Shown here piece after piece: positions 16,038 to 24,855 of a stretch of DNA of 64,000 nt. The stretch comes from Lachnospiraceae bacterium UBA7182. GTDB taxonomy: Bacteria; Bacillota; Clostridia; Lachnospirales; Lachnospiraceae. The translations under genes were made by a program, and so were the position numbers. A model generated the notes under the pieces. It was not told the origin of the DNA. It was given only the letters and a program-made list of their open reading frames with translations, and did not search any database. The stretch covers positions 1 through 64,000 of the forward strand of contig DKVI01000052.1 in the NCBI GenBank assembly GCA_002491115.1. The letters run 5' to 3'. Positions within the stretch are counted from its first letter, which is position 1, and every line of letters starts with the position of its first letter.

Positions 16038-17576
16038 ATGTCGGAAAGTACAAAGAGAGCTTTGCTTGGGTCGGCCGTTACGCTGTTTGTCCTGTCTCTT
16101 TTAAACAAAGGACTTGGATTTATTAAATCAATGATTATTGCTTCGGTCTTCGGGGCGAATATACAGACAGACGCATATTATGTGGCGGAAGGGCTGATGC
16201 AGAATGCCCTGGTTCCCATATCGGAAGCCATGGCTGTATCTTTTCTGCCGGTCTACATCGGAATCAAGGAAAAGAGCAGAGAAGAATCCAGAATTTTTAC
16301 CAGCAGGACAATGATTGACATTTTTATTTTGTCATTGTTTCTGTCAGGCATTTTATATGTCGCAGCTCCTTTTTTATTAAACGTGATGCTGCCGTCTTAT
16401 ACGGCGGATGAAAGAGGGCTTTCGGTATCCTATTTCAGGATACTGATCTGGGGGATGTGTTTTTACATGTCCAATCAACTGCTGCAAAGCCTCTTGAACG
16501 CGGAGAAGCAGTATGGATATTCTTCCTTTACTGCCATGTTAAACAATCTGCTCCTGACTGCCGCTGTAGTGTTTTGCGGAAAACGGTACGGAATGCATGT
16601 CCTGGCTGTGTCCGTTCCCTTTTCTTATATTGCTCAGTATTTGTTTTTGCAGGTGAAAAGCCGCCGGTACGGACGGCTGACCTTAAGATATGGTTTTCAG
16701 GATGCAAGAATCCTGCAGCTGATTGTCCAGGCACTGCCCGTATTTTTCGGCAATGCGATCTGTGAGCTGAACAGCCTGGTGGACAGGAGCCTTTTATCGG
16801 GGATGGAAAACGGCGCGGTGACGGCTGTGTCCTATGCTTCGGTTTTATATCAGTTCGCGTCTAATCTGATCGGTATACCCATGACGACCATTATCTATAC
16901 GGAGCTTGCCGAATCTTTTGCGTCAGGCCATATGGAGGAGGGAGTGGAGAAACTGGAAAAGGGGATTCATATCAGCCTGTTTTTCTGTATTCCGATTTCT
17001 TTGTTTGTGATGATATCGTCCGGGCTGATCGTGGAGATCACCTATGGAAGAGGCGCGTTTGATGTACAGGCAGTGGGGATGACGGCGCAGGGTCTTAAGT
17101 ATTATGGATTATGTTTTCTGGCTTATTGTATCAATGCGCTTTTATTTCGCGCGTGCTATTCTCTCAATGATACCATGCTGCCGATGAAGGTGGGGCTGGG
17201 GACGGTGAGCCTGAATATTGTATTGTCTGTGCTCCTGTCAGGATTTCTGGGTCTTAGAGGAATCGTTCTGGCAACGGCGGTCGCCAATACATTAACCTGC
17301 CTGATTACTTTATATGTATTTAACCGCACAAAACTTACGATTCATCTAAGGCGTTTTATCAGGCCTTTTGCGGTCATTCTGACGGCCTCCGCAGCTGCTA
17401 CGGTTGTCTGTGTGCTGTGGTTTCACCAAAGCGGCGAAGTGAACGCAGTCCTGCGTTTTGTTCTTGGAGCCTGTCTGGAATTTGGCCTGTATGCGCTGAT
17501 CGTGATTGCGTGTAAGGACGAGATCAGTAAAGAGATTCTTTCCCTGGTAAAATCCTTTGTGAAGAAAGACCGATAG
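16038..17576 (+). CDS. MurJ/MviN-family lipid-linked oligosaccharide flippase
   Basis: A 512-residue protein with about 14 membrane helices. The N-terminus LNKGLGFIKSMIIASVFGANIQTDAYYVA is the hallmark of the MviN/MurJ family; later motifs include LNAEKQYG, FRACYSLNDTMLPMKV and LRGIVLATAVAN. MurJ proteins flip lipid II. In glycan operons such homologues are thought to flip lipid-linked repeat units instead. A second, different flippase lies at 24827. Close packing with neighbours (3 and 17 bases) indicates co-transcription. Confidence 0.88.
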   Translation: MSESTKRALLGSAVTLFVLSLLNKGLGFIKSMIIASVFGANIQTDAYYVAEGLMQNALVPISEAMAVSFLPVYIGIKEKSREESRIFTSRTMIDIFILSLFLSGILYVAAPFLLNVMLPSYTADERGLSVSYFRILIWGMCFYMSNQLLQSLLNAEKQYGYSSFTAMLNNLLLTAAVVFCGKRYGMHVLAVSVPFSYIAQYLFLQVKSRRYGRLTLRYGFQDARILQLIVQALPVFFGNAICELNSLVDRSLLSGMENGAVTAVSYASVLYQFASNLIGIPMTTIIYTELAESFASGHMEEGVEKLEKGIHISLFFCIPISLFVMISSGLIVEITYGRGAFDVQAVGMTAQGLKYYGLCFLAYCINALLFRACYSLNDTMLPMKVGLGTVSLNIVLSVLLSGFLGLRGIVLATAVANTLTCLITLYVFNRTKLTIHLRRFIRPFAVILTASAAATVVCVLWFHQSGEVNAVLRFVLGACLEFGLYALIVIACKDEISKEILSLVKSFVKKDR

Positions 17577-17593
17577 AAAAGGCGGATGGAAAT

Positions 17594-18550
17594 ATGGTCA
17601 GTATCATAGTACCTGTATATAATATAGAACAATACCTGCGCATGTGCCTGGATTCTCTGGCAGCGCAAACCTGGAAACATATGGAAATTTTGCTGATAGA
17701 TGACGGTTCTACCGATCAAAGCGGAGCGATCTGTGATGAATACGCAGGGAAAGACGGGCGGTTTCATGTGATCCACAAAGAAAACGGAGGGGTATCTTCT
17801 GCCAGAAACGCTGGGATTTTGGCGGCTTCCGGCGAATACCTGATGTTTGTGGACGGGGATGATTTTATTCATCCCCGGATGGTGGAAGCCTGCATGACCC
17901 ATGGGAACAGCGGGAAGCATCTGCTGTGTACGTATACTTCAGACCCGGATACATGGGAGAGGCTGCAAAAGGACGGCTGGAAAGAATGTCTGGAGAAAGC
18001 AGACCGGTCGGACTTCATGATGCTTTTTTACAGAGATTATATGAATGTGCCGTTTAATAAACTCTATCAAACAGAGATTATAAAAGAATATAAGATCTGT
18101 TTTCCCACGGACAAAGATTTGGGAGAGGATCTTCTGTTCAATCTTGCGTATTATACCAGACGCCGGGGAGATTATCAGATTCTTCGTGAACCGCTCTATT
18201 TTTACAGAGAGAATCGGGAAGGAAGCTTAAGTACAGGTTATAAAAGCGGACTGTTTGAACTGCAGCAGGAATTGTTTGGAGCCGTACGGGAGTTTTTGAT
18301 CCATACAGACATATGGACGGAAGAGAACCAGAAGATTTTCTGGGGCATGTACCTGGACCGGCTGTATCTGACAATGAAAATGTGTAAAGCCTATGAACGG
18401 ACGCATCCAAAAGAGAAACGTCTGGCGCAGCTGCTAAGAGACCCTGTATGGAAGGAGGTATGGACACAGTGCGGCAAAAAGGGAGTTCTGAACTGGAAAC
18501 GAAAGCTGAAAAAAATATCTTTAAAATACTATGGAGCAGTGAACCGCTGA
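17594..18550 (+). CDS. Glycosyltransferase family 2
   Basis: A 318-residue soluble GT-A enzyme. It begins SIIVPVYNIEQYLRMCLDSL, has DDGSTD at 36-41, the ENGGVSSARNAG segment, and the metal/nucleotide-binding VDGDDF near 90-95. The C-terminal 100 residues are helical with many basic residues, probably membrane-associated. It adds one sugar of the repeat unit to a lipid carrier at the inner face of the membrane. The downstream gene starts inside its 3' end. Confidence 0.92.
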   Translation: MVSIIVPVYNIEQYLRMCLDSLAAQTWKHMEILLIDDGSTDQSGAICDEYAGKDGRFHVIHKENGGVSSARNAGILAASGEYLMFVDGDDFIHPRMVEACMTHGNSGKHLLCTYTSDPDTWERLQKDGWKECLEKADRSDFMMLFYRDYMNVPFNKLYQTEIIKEYKICFPTDKDLGEDLLFNLAYYTRRRGDYQILREPLYFYRENREGSLSTGYKSGLFELQQELFGAVREFLIHTDIWTEENQKIFWGMYLDRLYLTMKMCKAYERTHPKEKRLAQLLRDPVWKEVWTQCGKKGVLNWKRKLKKISLKYYGAVNR

Positions 18551-20061
18551 TCAGCCGGGCAGGAAAACTTCTGCTGACTTTATATCTGTATCTGATCAGT
18601 TATTTTTATTCTTTGTCGGTACCGCTGTCCTGGACTTCCCTGCCAAGATTCCTCTTTTTTTATCTTGTGGTGCAGGTTCTGTGCAGCGCGCTCGGAAACA
18701 TAAAAATCCGTCTTCTGGACAAGCCGAAGAAAATGAACGTAAAATTCGGGGCGCTGCTTTTTCTTCTGGCGGCGGGCGTTATGGGGATTTATTACGCGGC
18801 GTACTATCCGGGCGGCGTGATCGTTGACAGCTTTAACCAGTGGTATCAGGTACAACACGACGTATATGTGGACTGGCATCCGGTGATTCATACGCTTCTG
18901 TTTATGAAACTGCCGTCGCTGATCTGTAATCATATCGGGTTTGTGAACTTTTTACAGGTGATCTGGATCGGGCTGTCCTGCGCGTATCTGGGCATGGCCA
19001 TGGAGCGCTGGGGAATACCAGGATTTTTATGTGTTATTTCCATCGGCCTTGGCGTGGCGGCGCCGGCTTCTTCTGTCGTTCTGTCTTTTTGCTGGAAAGA
19101 TACGGCGATGGCCATTTTTGTCACGGTTTTGTCAGGGCAGACGGTACAGATTGTCTGCTCCGAAGGGGAATGGCTGAGAAATAAAGGCCATGTGGCGGTA
19201 TTTGCCCTGACCGGGGCGCTGGCTGCCCTGATGCGGCATAACGGTATCCTTCTGGTGGGGCCTTTGATGCTGATGGTTGTTTTACTTTATTGGAAGAAGC
19301 TTCGGTATTATGCGCTGGCAGCAGGTATTTTAACCGTTCTTTTTATGACCGGGATTAAGATTCCGATCTATCGTCTTTTAAATGTGCAGAGTCATTCCCA
19401 GGTATCTGCCGAGACACTGGGGCTTCCCATGACGATACTGGCCAATGTGCTGATTCATGAGCCGGAACAGCTGGACCCGGAATGCAGGGAGTTCCTGTAC
19501 CGGATCGGGGATCAGGAACTGTGGGAGTCTACTTACGAGGAAGGAAACTGGAACAGCGCCAAGTGGATGGGAGAGGATATTTCCAATGATGTAATCGAGG
19601 AAGTGGGGACGAAGAAAGTCCTGCTTTATACCTGGCACGCAGTCAAAAGATGCCCGTATTATGCTTATCGGGCGGTTGTGAAGCTTTTTGAAGTAGTCTG
19701 GAAACCCCTGGGCAACAGAGTAAGCTGGAGTTATTCGGTCTATCTGCAAAGCGGAAACGGTTATGAAGTATCCGGAGTGCCTGTTTTGAGGAACTGTCTG
19801 AACAGGATACGGAACTGGTCCGTAAAAGGCGGAGCGCTGCTTACCTGGAGCTGGCATATCGGTTTTTATATACTTCTTATGCTTTTTGCAGGGATCAGCC
19901 GGCTGAAGAAAGGATTTTTCAAGTGTCTCTACTGGGTTCCCGCCATGTGCTATAATTTCGGAACTGCGCTTTTGCTTTGCGGGCCGGATTTTCGGTTTTT
20001 TGCTTTTAATACGGTAGTCACATTTCCTTTATTGTTGATGATTCTGGGGGACAGAGAATGA
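18469..20061 (+). CDS. Large polytopic protein, DUF6020-like, probable glycan membrane enzyme
   Basis: About 530 residues with 10 or more membrane helices. The start is ambiguous: GTG 18469 is 10 bases from GGAGG (18454-18458), ATG 18460 is only 1 base away, and ATG 18448 lies upstream of it. All overlap the preceding glycosyltransferase by 80-100 bases. After the second helix comes GGVIVDSFNQWYQ and DWHPVIHTLL, resembling the Asp-containing first external loop of GT-C enzymes and the DUF6020 family found in clostridial glycan loci. A large external loop lies at about 310-400. It is presumably a GT-C-type transferase; substrate unknown. Confidence 0.65.
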   Translation: MRQKGSSELETKAEKNIFKILWSSEPLISRAGKLLLTLYLYLISYFYSLSVPLSWTSLPRFLFFYLVVQVLCSALGNIKIRLLDKPKKMNVKFGALLFLLAAGVMGIYYAAYYPGGVIVDSFNQWYQVQHDVYVDWHPVIHTLLFMKLPSLICNHIGFVNFLQVIWIGLSCAYLGMAMERWGIPGFLCVISIGLGVAAPASSVVLSFCWKDTAMAIFVTVLSGQTVQIVCSEGEWLRNKGHVAVFALTGALAALMRHNGILLVGPLMLMVVLLYWKKLRYYALAAGILTVLFMTGIKIPIYRLLNVQSHSQVSAETLGLPMTILANVLIHEPEQLDPECREFLYRIGDQELWESTYEEGNWNSAKWMGEDISNDVIEEVGTKKVLLYTWHAVKRCPYYAYRAVVKLFEVVWKPLGNRVSWSYSVYLQSGNGYEVSGVPVLRNCLNRIRNWSVKGGALLTWSWHIGFYILLMLFAGISRLKKGFFKCLYWVPAMCYNFGTALLLCGPDFRFFAFNTVVTFPLLLMILGDRE

Positions 20062-21026
20062 ACGGGTATCTATTTTCGGTGATTGTTCCGGTGTATAATG
20101 TGGAAACCTGTCTGGAACGATGCGTGGACTCCATTCTTGCACAGGAACAGACAGAAGGGCAGATCGAGATTTTGCTGATTGACGACGGAAGTACGGACGG
20201 AAGCGGCGTTTTATGTGACCGGCTGGCGGAGCGCTTTTCTGTTGTAAAAGCTGTTCATAAAGAGAACGGAGGATTATCCTCTGCCAGGAATGCGGGAATA
20301 GAGATGGCAAAAGGCGATTATGTGCTTTTTGTGGATTCGGACGATTTTATAGAAAAACATACCTGCCGTCTGCTGGAGCAGGCCATTAAAAAATATAGTT
20401 GTCCGGATGCTCTTTCTTTTGACGGCTGGGAAGACAACGGCAGACGCCGTACGCCCATAAGGAGGCTTCCCATTGAAGTATTAAAGTGTACAAAAGACGG
20501 GAAAACATATCTGCTGGAACACTACAAAGAGAGAAATCTGAACGTGGAAGCCTGGCTGTACGCATACCGGAGGGGATTCCTTTTTGAACAGAATCTGCGG
20601 TTTGCGGAAGGAATCCTGCATGAGGACGTGGAATTTACCCCCCGGGCGCTGCTTGTCTGTAAGAGGATTGTCGAGCTTCCTGACTGTCTTTATCACTATG
20701 TCATTCGGGAAAATTCTATCAGCACGCAGAAAAACCGGGAGAAAAATATCAAAGATCTGTTTTGTACGCTGGAAAAACAGGTTCTTCTGGCCGGGCAGCA
20801 GGAGTCGGAGCTGAAAAAATGGATGAAAGACGCGGCTTTGGACAGTTATCTTAATATGGTGCAGGAGGCCCGCATGTATCAAAAGCAGTACAGAAAACTG
20901 CTGAAAAAGAGCTTCTTACCGGGAAAAGCGGCCACAAACTGGAACCGTTTCCGTGTGCTGCTTTGCTTTGTGAGCGTGCGGCTGTACTGCTTTATGAACG
21001 ACTGCTATAAAAGGCTGAGAGTCTGA
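20058..21026 (+). CDS. Glycosyltransferase family 2
   Basis: A 322-residue GT-A enzyme. The start ATG overlaps the upstream stop (ATGA), giving translational coupling. Motifs: FSVIVPVYNVETCLERCVDSIL, DDGSTD, KENGGLSSARNAG and VDSDDF near residue 97. The C-terminus is basic and helical. It resembles the GT2 gene at 17594 in overall plan but is clearly divergent, so it probably transfers a different sugar or makes a different linkage. It ends before a short gap that carries a promoter-like sequence. Confidence 0.92.
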   Translation: MNGYLFSVIVPVYNVETCLERCVDSILAQEQTEGQIEILLIDDGSTDGSGVLCDRLAERFSVVKAVHKENGGLSSARNAGIEMAKGDYVLFVDSDDFIEKHTCRLLEQAIKKYSCPDALSFDGWEDNGRRRTPIRRLPIEVLKCTKDGKTYLLEHYKERNLNVEAWLYAYRRGFLFEQNLRFAEGILHEDVEFTPRALLVCKRIVELPDCLYHYVIRENSISTQKNREKNIKDLFCTLEKQVLLAGQQESELKKWMKDAALDSYLNMVQEARMYQKQYRKLLKKSFLPGKAATNWNRFRVLLCFVSVRLYCFMNDCYKRLRV

Positions 21027-21031
21027 GTCAT

Positions 21032-21060
21032 TTGCAATTTTACGGTATATGGATTATAAT
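21032..21060 (+). promoter_or_regulatory. Possible internal promoter before the CapK-like gene
   Basis: TTGCAA (21032-21037, 4 of 6), a 17-base spacer and perfect TATAAT (21055-21060). It sits in one of the few gaps of the operon, 26 bases before the proposed GTG start at 21086. It would allow expression of the downstream part of the operon independently. Confidence 0.5.
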
Positions 21061-21085
21061 GGCAAAATAAGTGAGGACAGATGCC

Positions 21086-22396
21086 GTGCATATTTTGAAA
21101 AATTTAAGGAAAATTCCCTTTTGGACAGACTATTACAGGCAGGATTTCTGGATGAGGCGCAGGCTGATAAAACTGAACCGGCCGGATGCGGATTTTGTAA
21201 AAGATGAGGCAAAGCAGCAGGCGCGTATGCTGAAATATTGCCGCAGAGCTTTCCCGGATTTTTACAGGTTTTACGGACTGGACGGCAGCGAGGCACTTAA
21301 ACAGTATCCGCTCATATCCAAACATGATATGCGAAAACATCCCGAACTGTTCCGGACCAGGTATAAAAGATGGATTGTGTCTCATCAGGCGACGACAGGA
21401 GGAAGCACAGGGACGCCGTTTGGATTTGAAATTTCGGTGAACCATGACCCCGTTCATCAGGAATTTTTATGGAAGCAGATGGGGTATAAAAAAGGCGACA
21501 GGATCCTGTGTGTGAACGGGATGAGCCTGCCTGAAAGCAGGACTTCGCAGAACATTTACTACGCCAGACTGTCTGATTCGGAATTTCCATATGGAAGTTA
21601 TGCTTTGTCCTGCCTGTATTTGACGGAAGATACGGCAAGTTATTATTTTGCTTTTATGGAAAAAATGAAACCGGCCTACCTTCGGGGGTATTCTTCGGCC
21701 ATTTATCGTCTGGCGCAGTATGTCAGGACGCGCGGGATGACACTGGGCTTTGTGTTAAAAGGAATCCAGCTTACATCAGAGACTACCTTTGAGTATCAGA
21801 TCGAATATATTGAACAGGTATTCCATACAAAGGTATATATGCAGTATGGCCATACGGAAGCGGCGGTTTTCGCGTTTACTTACGACGAGAGCCATAAATA
21901 CCGGTGCTCTCCGCTGTACGGGCATGTGGAAGTGCTGGATGAAAAAGGGCGTCATGTAAGAGAAGGAGAGACAGGAGAAGTGGTTGTTACCTCTTACTCT
22001 AATTTCGCGATGCCTTTTATCCGATACAGAACCGGGGATCTGGCAGAATACGGAGGGACGAAAGGCGCTGTCGTGACGCTGAATAAGGTCTGGGGAAGAA
22101 CGCAGGATATCATATACACAGTCTCTGAAGAACCTGTTTTTCTGACTGCCCTTATTTTCGGGCTTCATTATCACGCGTTTACGAATATTCTAAAGTGGAA
22201 ACTGATTCAAAAGGAGTATGGAAAAGTTATATTTCGGATTGTGAAAGGTCCTGAATATACAGAGAAAGACGAAACGGAACTTCGCGAAAGCTTTTGGGAA
22301 AATGCGGGGATAGAGACTGCGTTTGAATATGTGGAAGACCTGGAGCTGACAAAGAGGGGTAAATCTGTATTTCTGGAACAATATTTGGAAAGGTAA
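21086..22396 (+). CDS. PaaK/CapK-like adenylate-forming enzyme
   Basis: About 436 residues. GTG 21086 is preferred, with GAGGA (21073-21077) 8 bases upstream; GTG 21071 is an in-frame alternative. It has the adenylation-superfamily phosphate loop TTGGSTGTPFGF near residues 100-111, an A5-like YGHTEAAVF, the A7-like YRTGDLAEYGG, and a terminal TKRGKSVF with the lysine of A10. This is the phenylacetate-CoA ligase/CapK group that recurs in capsule loci. It probably activates a carboxylic acid to decorate a sugar. No carrier protein is adjacent; the nearest is at 37978. Confidence 0.82.
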   Translation: MHILKNLRKIPFWTDYYRQDFWMRRRLIKLNRPDADFVKDEAKQQARMLKYCRRAFPDFYRFYGLDGSEALKQYPLISKHDMRKHPELFRTRYKRWIVSHQATTGGSTGTPFGFEISVNHDPVHQEFLWKQMGYKKGDRILCVNGMSLPESRTSQNIYYARLSDSEFPYGSYALSCLYLTEDTASYYFAFMEKMKPAYLRGYSSAIYRLAQYVRTRGMTLGFVLKGIQLTSETTFEYQIEYIEQVFHTKVYMQYGHTEAAVFAFTYDESHKYRCSPLYGHVEVLDEKGRHVREGETGEVVVTSYSNFAMPFIRYRTGDLAEYGGTKGAVVTLNKVWGRTQDIIYTVSEEPVFLTALIFGLHYHAFTNILKWKLIQKEYGKVIFRIVKGPEYTEKDETELRESFWENAGIETAFEYVEDLELTKRGKSVFLEQYLER

Positions 22397-22411
22397 GGGG
22401 CAGGGTGCGCG

Positions 22412-23572
22412 ATGCAGGGAAAGATCACAGTAGTGGTAGTGGGATACAACCGGACAGATTCCATAGAACGTATTCTTGACTCTCTTTCCAGAGCGAATTA
22501 TGATTATTCGGATATCAGGCTGCTTATAAGTCTGGATCACAGTGAAAACAAAAAAGTGGTGCAGGCAGCGGAGCGTTTTGAATGGAGATATGGGGAGAAG
22601 AAGGTCATTGCCCATCCGAAACGTCTTGGTCTTCGGAAACATATTATTTCCTGCGGGGATCTTACAAGACAATACGGCGCGGTCATGATACTGGAAGACG
22701 ATCTGTATGTTTCCCCGGATTATTATAATTTTGCCATGCAAGCGCTGGAAAAATATGGGGAGCATCCTAAGATAGCCGGTATCGCGCTGAATACGAAGCG
22801 GGAGCTTCTGGAAAGTGTATATCCGTTTTTCCCGCTGAAAAAAGGAGAGGATATCTATTTTCAGCAGTTCGCCACATCCTGGGGACAGGTATGGAACGAA
22901 CGGATGTGGGACGGCTTTCGTAAATGGTATGATGCCCATCCGACGCTTCCTTATCATAAAGATGTACTGCAGGCAGTATTGAATTATCCGGATACTTCCT
23001 GGGCAAAGTTTTATCAGACCTATATCGTGGATACGGGAAAATATTTTGTTTACAGCTATGACTCCCTGACGACGAATTTCGGGGACGCGGGAGAGCATTT
23101 CGGCGGCAGTTCTTCTTCGGCGCAGTCGGTTCTTTTTTATGGAAAGAAAGCGTATCGTATGCCGGAGTTTGCGGACGGAGTTAAATATGATATTTACGGA
23201 GAGCCGGTCGGACTCGGGAAATATCTTGGGGTTTCGGAAGAAGCGTTTACCTGCGACATGTGGGGCAGAAAGCGAAAAGAGGCTTACCGAAGGTATGTGT
23301 TAAGCAGCAGAACGCTGGATTATAAAGTTCTTAAGTCTTTTGGCATGCAGATGAAACCGATGGAATTGAATGTAATAGAAAATATAAAGGGGACAGGACT
23401 GTTTTTGTATGATACGCAGGCGCCTGCGGCGGGCAGAAATAAATCTTCAAAGGAGGAACGGATCAGGTTGCTGGAGTACGGATACGGCGTTCTGGACGGC
23501 AGGGATTTGTTAAAGTGGGGCATGAGCAGAACAGGTAAAAAGCTGCGAAGGAAAGCGAAAGGAAGTGGATGA
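22412..23572 (+). CDS. GT-A fold sugar transferase (GNT-I-like)
   Basis: A 386-residue soluble protein beginning ITVVVVGYNRTDSIERILDSL. HPKRLGLRKHI and the E-D-D motif in ILEDDLYVSPDYY (near residue 95) recall the N-acetylglucosaminyltransferase-I (GT13) variant of the GT-A fold. FATSWGQVW follows around 153. The C-terminal 100 residues are variable. The acceptor is unknown. It overlaps the next gene by 4 bases (ATGA). Confidence 0.8.
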   Translation: MQGKITVVVVGYNRTDSIERILDSLSRANYDYSDIRLLISLDHSENKKVVQAAERFEWRYGEKKVIAHPKRLGLRKHIISCGDLTRQYGAVMILEDDLYVSPDYYNFAMQALEKYGEHPKIAGIALNTKRELLESVYPFFPLKKGEDIYFQQFATSWGQVWNERMWDGFRKWYDAHPTLPYHKDVLQAVLNYPDTSWAKFYQTYIVDTGKYFVYSYDSLTTNFGDAGEHFGGSSSSAQSVLFYGKKAYRMPEFADGVKYDIYGEPVGLGKYLGVSEEAFTCDMWGRKRKEAYRRYVLSSRTLDYKVLKSFGMQMKPMELNVIENIKGTGLFLYDTQAPAAGRNKSSKEERIRLLEYGYGVLDGRDLLKWGMSRTGKKLRRKAKGSG

Positions 23573-24855
23573 TGAAGTTATATATCATATTTACGGCAGA
23601 TATTCATCCCATAGGCGGCATGCAGCTTTATACAGCCGGTAAAGCCGGATACCTGGAGAAGCATGGCTGGAAAGTGGTCATATTTTCCACAGGTGTCGCC
23701 GGGGGGACGTGTGCTGTCTCTTCTTTGAATCCATATGTAAAAGGCGGAAATATGATATTTGAATATCAGCCGGCGCAGCTGCCTGAAAGATTCTGTGATT
23801 CCGTGTGCCGGATGATGTTAAGCCTGCTGCCGGCGTCCGATCTGCAAAAGGATACGGTTTATATAGAAACGCATTCGGAAGTGCTTGCTTTGTGGGGGGA
23901 ACTTCTGGCCGGAAGACTGGGCGCGCGGCATATATGTTTTAACTGCAATGAAATATTCCGGGGAAAAGGAAAACATTATGTGGAGAATATGGAATATCTG
24001 AAGTTCAAATATCATAGAAAAGAGCTTCTCGGTCTTCACACGGATACTTTAAAGAAGATTTTTGACGGTTATATGGAAGTTCCCTGTGATTCGACTTTTC
24101 TGTTCGACGCGGTGGAACCGGATCCTGTACAGGATGTGGAAAGTGATTTTGTGGCGCATCTGACACGCCTTGACTGGAATATTGTATATATCGGCCGGGC
24201 AAATAAAGGGTATGTTGGAAACATTATAGACGGAGTGGCGGCCTTTGCCCGAAAACATCCTGATAAGAAGATACAGTTTGTCATGGTTGGCGACGCCGGA
24301 TGCAGACAGCGGCAGATTCGTGAGAAACTGCTGAAGATTCAGAATCTGAAAACGACGCTGCCGGGGGATCTGGTGCCTATTCCCAGAAAATTATATGAAA
24401 AAACGGATGTGGTCATTGCGGGAGCCGTCTGTGCGGAGATATCGGCGAGAGAACATGTGCCGACAATCGTAGCGGACTGTGAGAATCATCTGGCGTGCGG
24501 CGTGCTGGGGCATACGACGATGAACAGTATGTACCATGAAGAAAACAGCACCCAGACGGATTTTTGTGAAGCGCTGGAAGATACGCTGGTCAGAAAAACA
24601 TATTTAAAGTATGCGTATGCGTTTCCTGACGCGATACCGCCGGATCATATATTTGAAAGCCATTTTGCTTTTTTTGCCGGTGCGTCCGGAAAGAAAGCAT
24701 ATTATAATGTGAAAAAGAACCCATATGTTTCCAGGCTTACGTTTAAAAAGGTCGTACCGGCATATATAAAGTTCCGTAATCCGGGTCTGTTTTTCAGATT
24801 ATATGAGATAAAAAAGAGGTTGACATATGGATCGAAAAGAGCAGGTGGTCTCTAA
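23569..24855 (+). CDS. GT-B fold glycosyltransferase-like protein
   Basis: 428 residues. An N-terminal Rossmann half starts KLYIIFTADIHPIGGMQLYTAGKA with the G-G-M loop of retaining GT4-type enzymes. The second half contains WNIVYIGRANKG, QFVMVGDAG and VVIAGAVCAEISAREHVPTI, where the expected E-x7-E signature is only partly recognisable. It is probably a glycosyltransferase, but a degenerate or atypical one. It overlaps its upstream neighbour by 4 and its downstream neighbour by 29 bases. Confidence 0.62.
   Translation: MMKLYIIFTADIHPIGGMQLYTAGKAGYLEKHGWKVVIFSTGVAGGTCAVSSLNPYVKGGNMIFEYQPAQLPERFCDSVCRMMLSLLPASDLQKDTVYIETHSEVLALWGELLAGRLGARHICFNCNEIFRGKGKHYVENMEYLKFKYHRKELLGLHTDTLKKIFDGYMEVPCDSTFLFDAVEPDPVQDVESDFVAHLTRLDWNIVYIGRANKGYVGNIIDGVAAFARKHPDKKIQFVMVGDAGCRQRQIREKLLKIQNLKTTLPGDLVPIPRKLYEKTDVVIAGAVCAEISAREHVPTIVADCENHLACGVLGHTTMNSMYHEENSTQTDFCEALEDTLVRKTYLKYAYAFPDAIPPDHIFESHFAFFAGASGKKAYYNVKKNPYVSRLTFKKVVPAYIKFRNPGLFFRLYEIKKRLTYGSKRAGGL

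Noticed and set aside
22190..23098. Open frame of about 300 codons on the minus strand
   Set aside because: It lies antisense across two well-supported plus-strand genes, its product is Arg/His/Ile-rich without domain signatures, and no ribosome site or promoter is seen.
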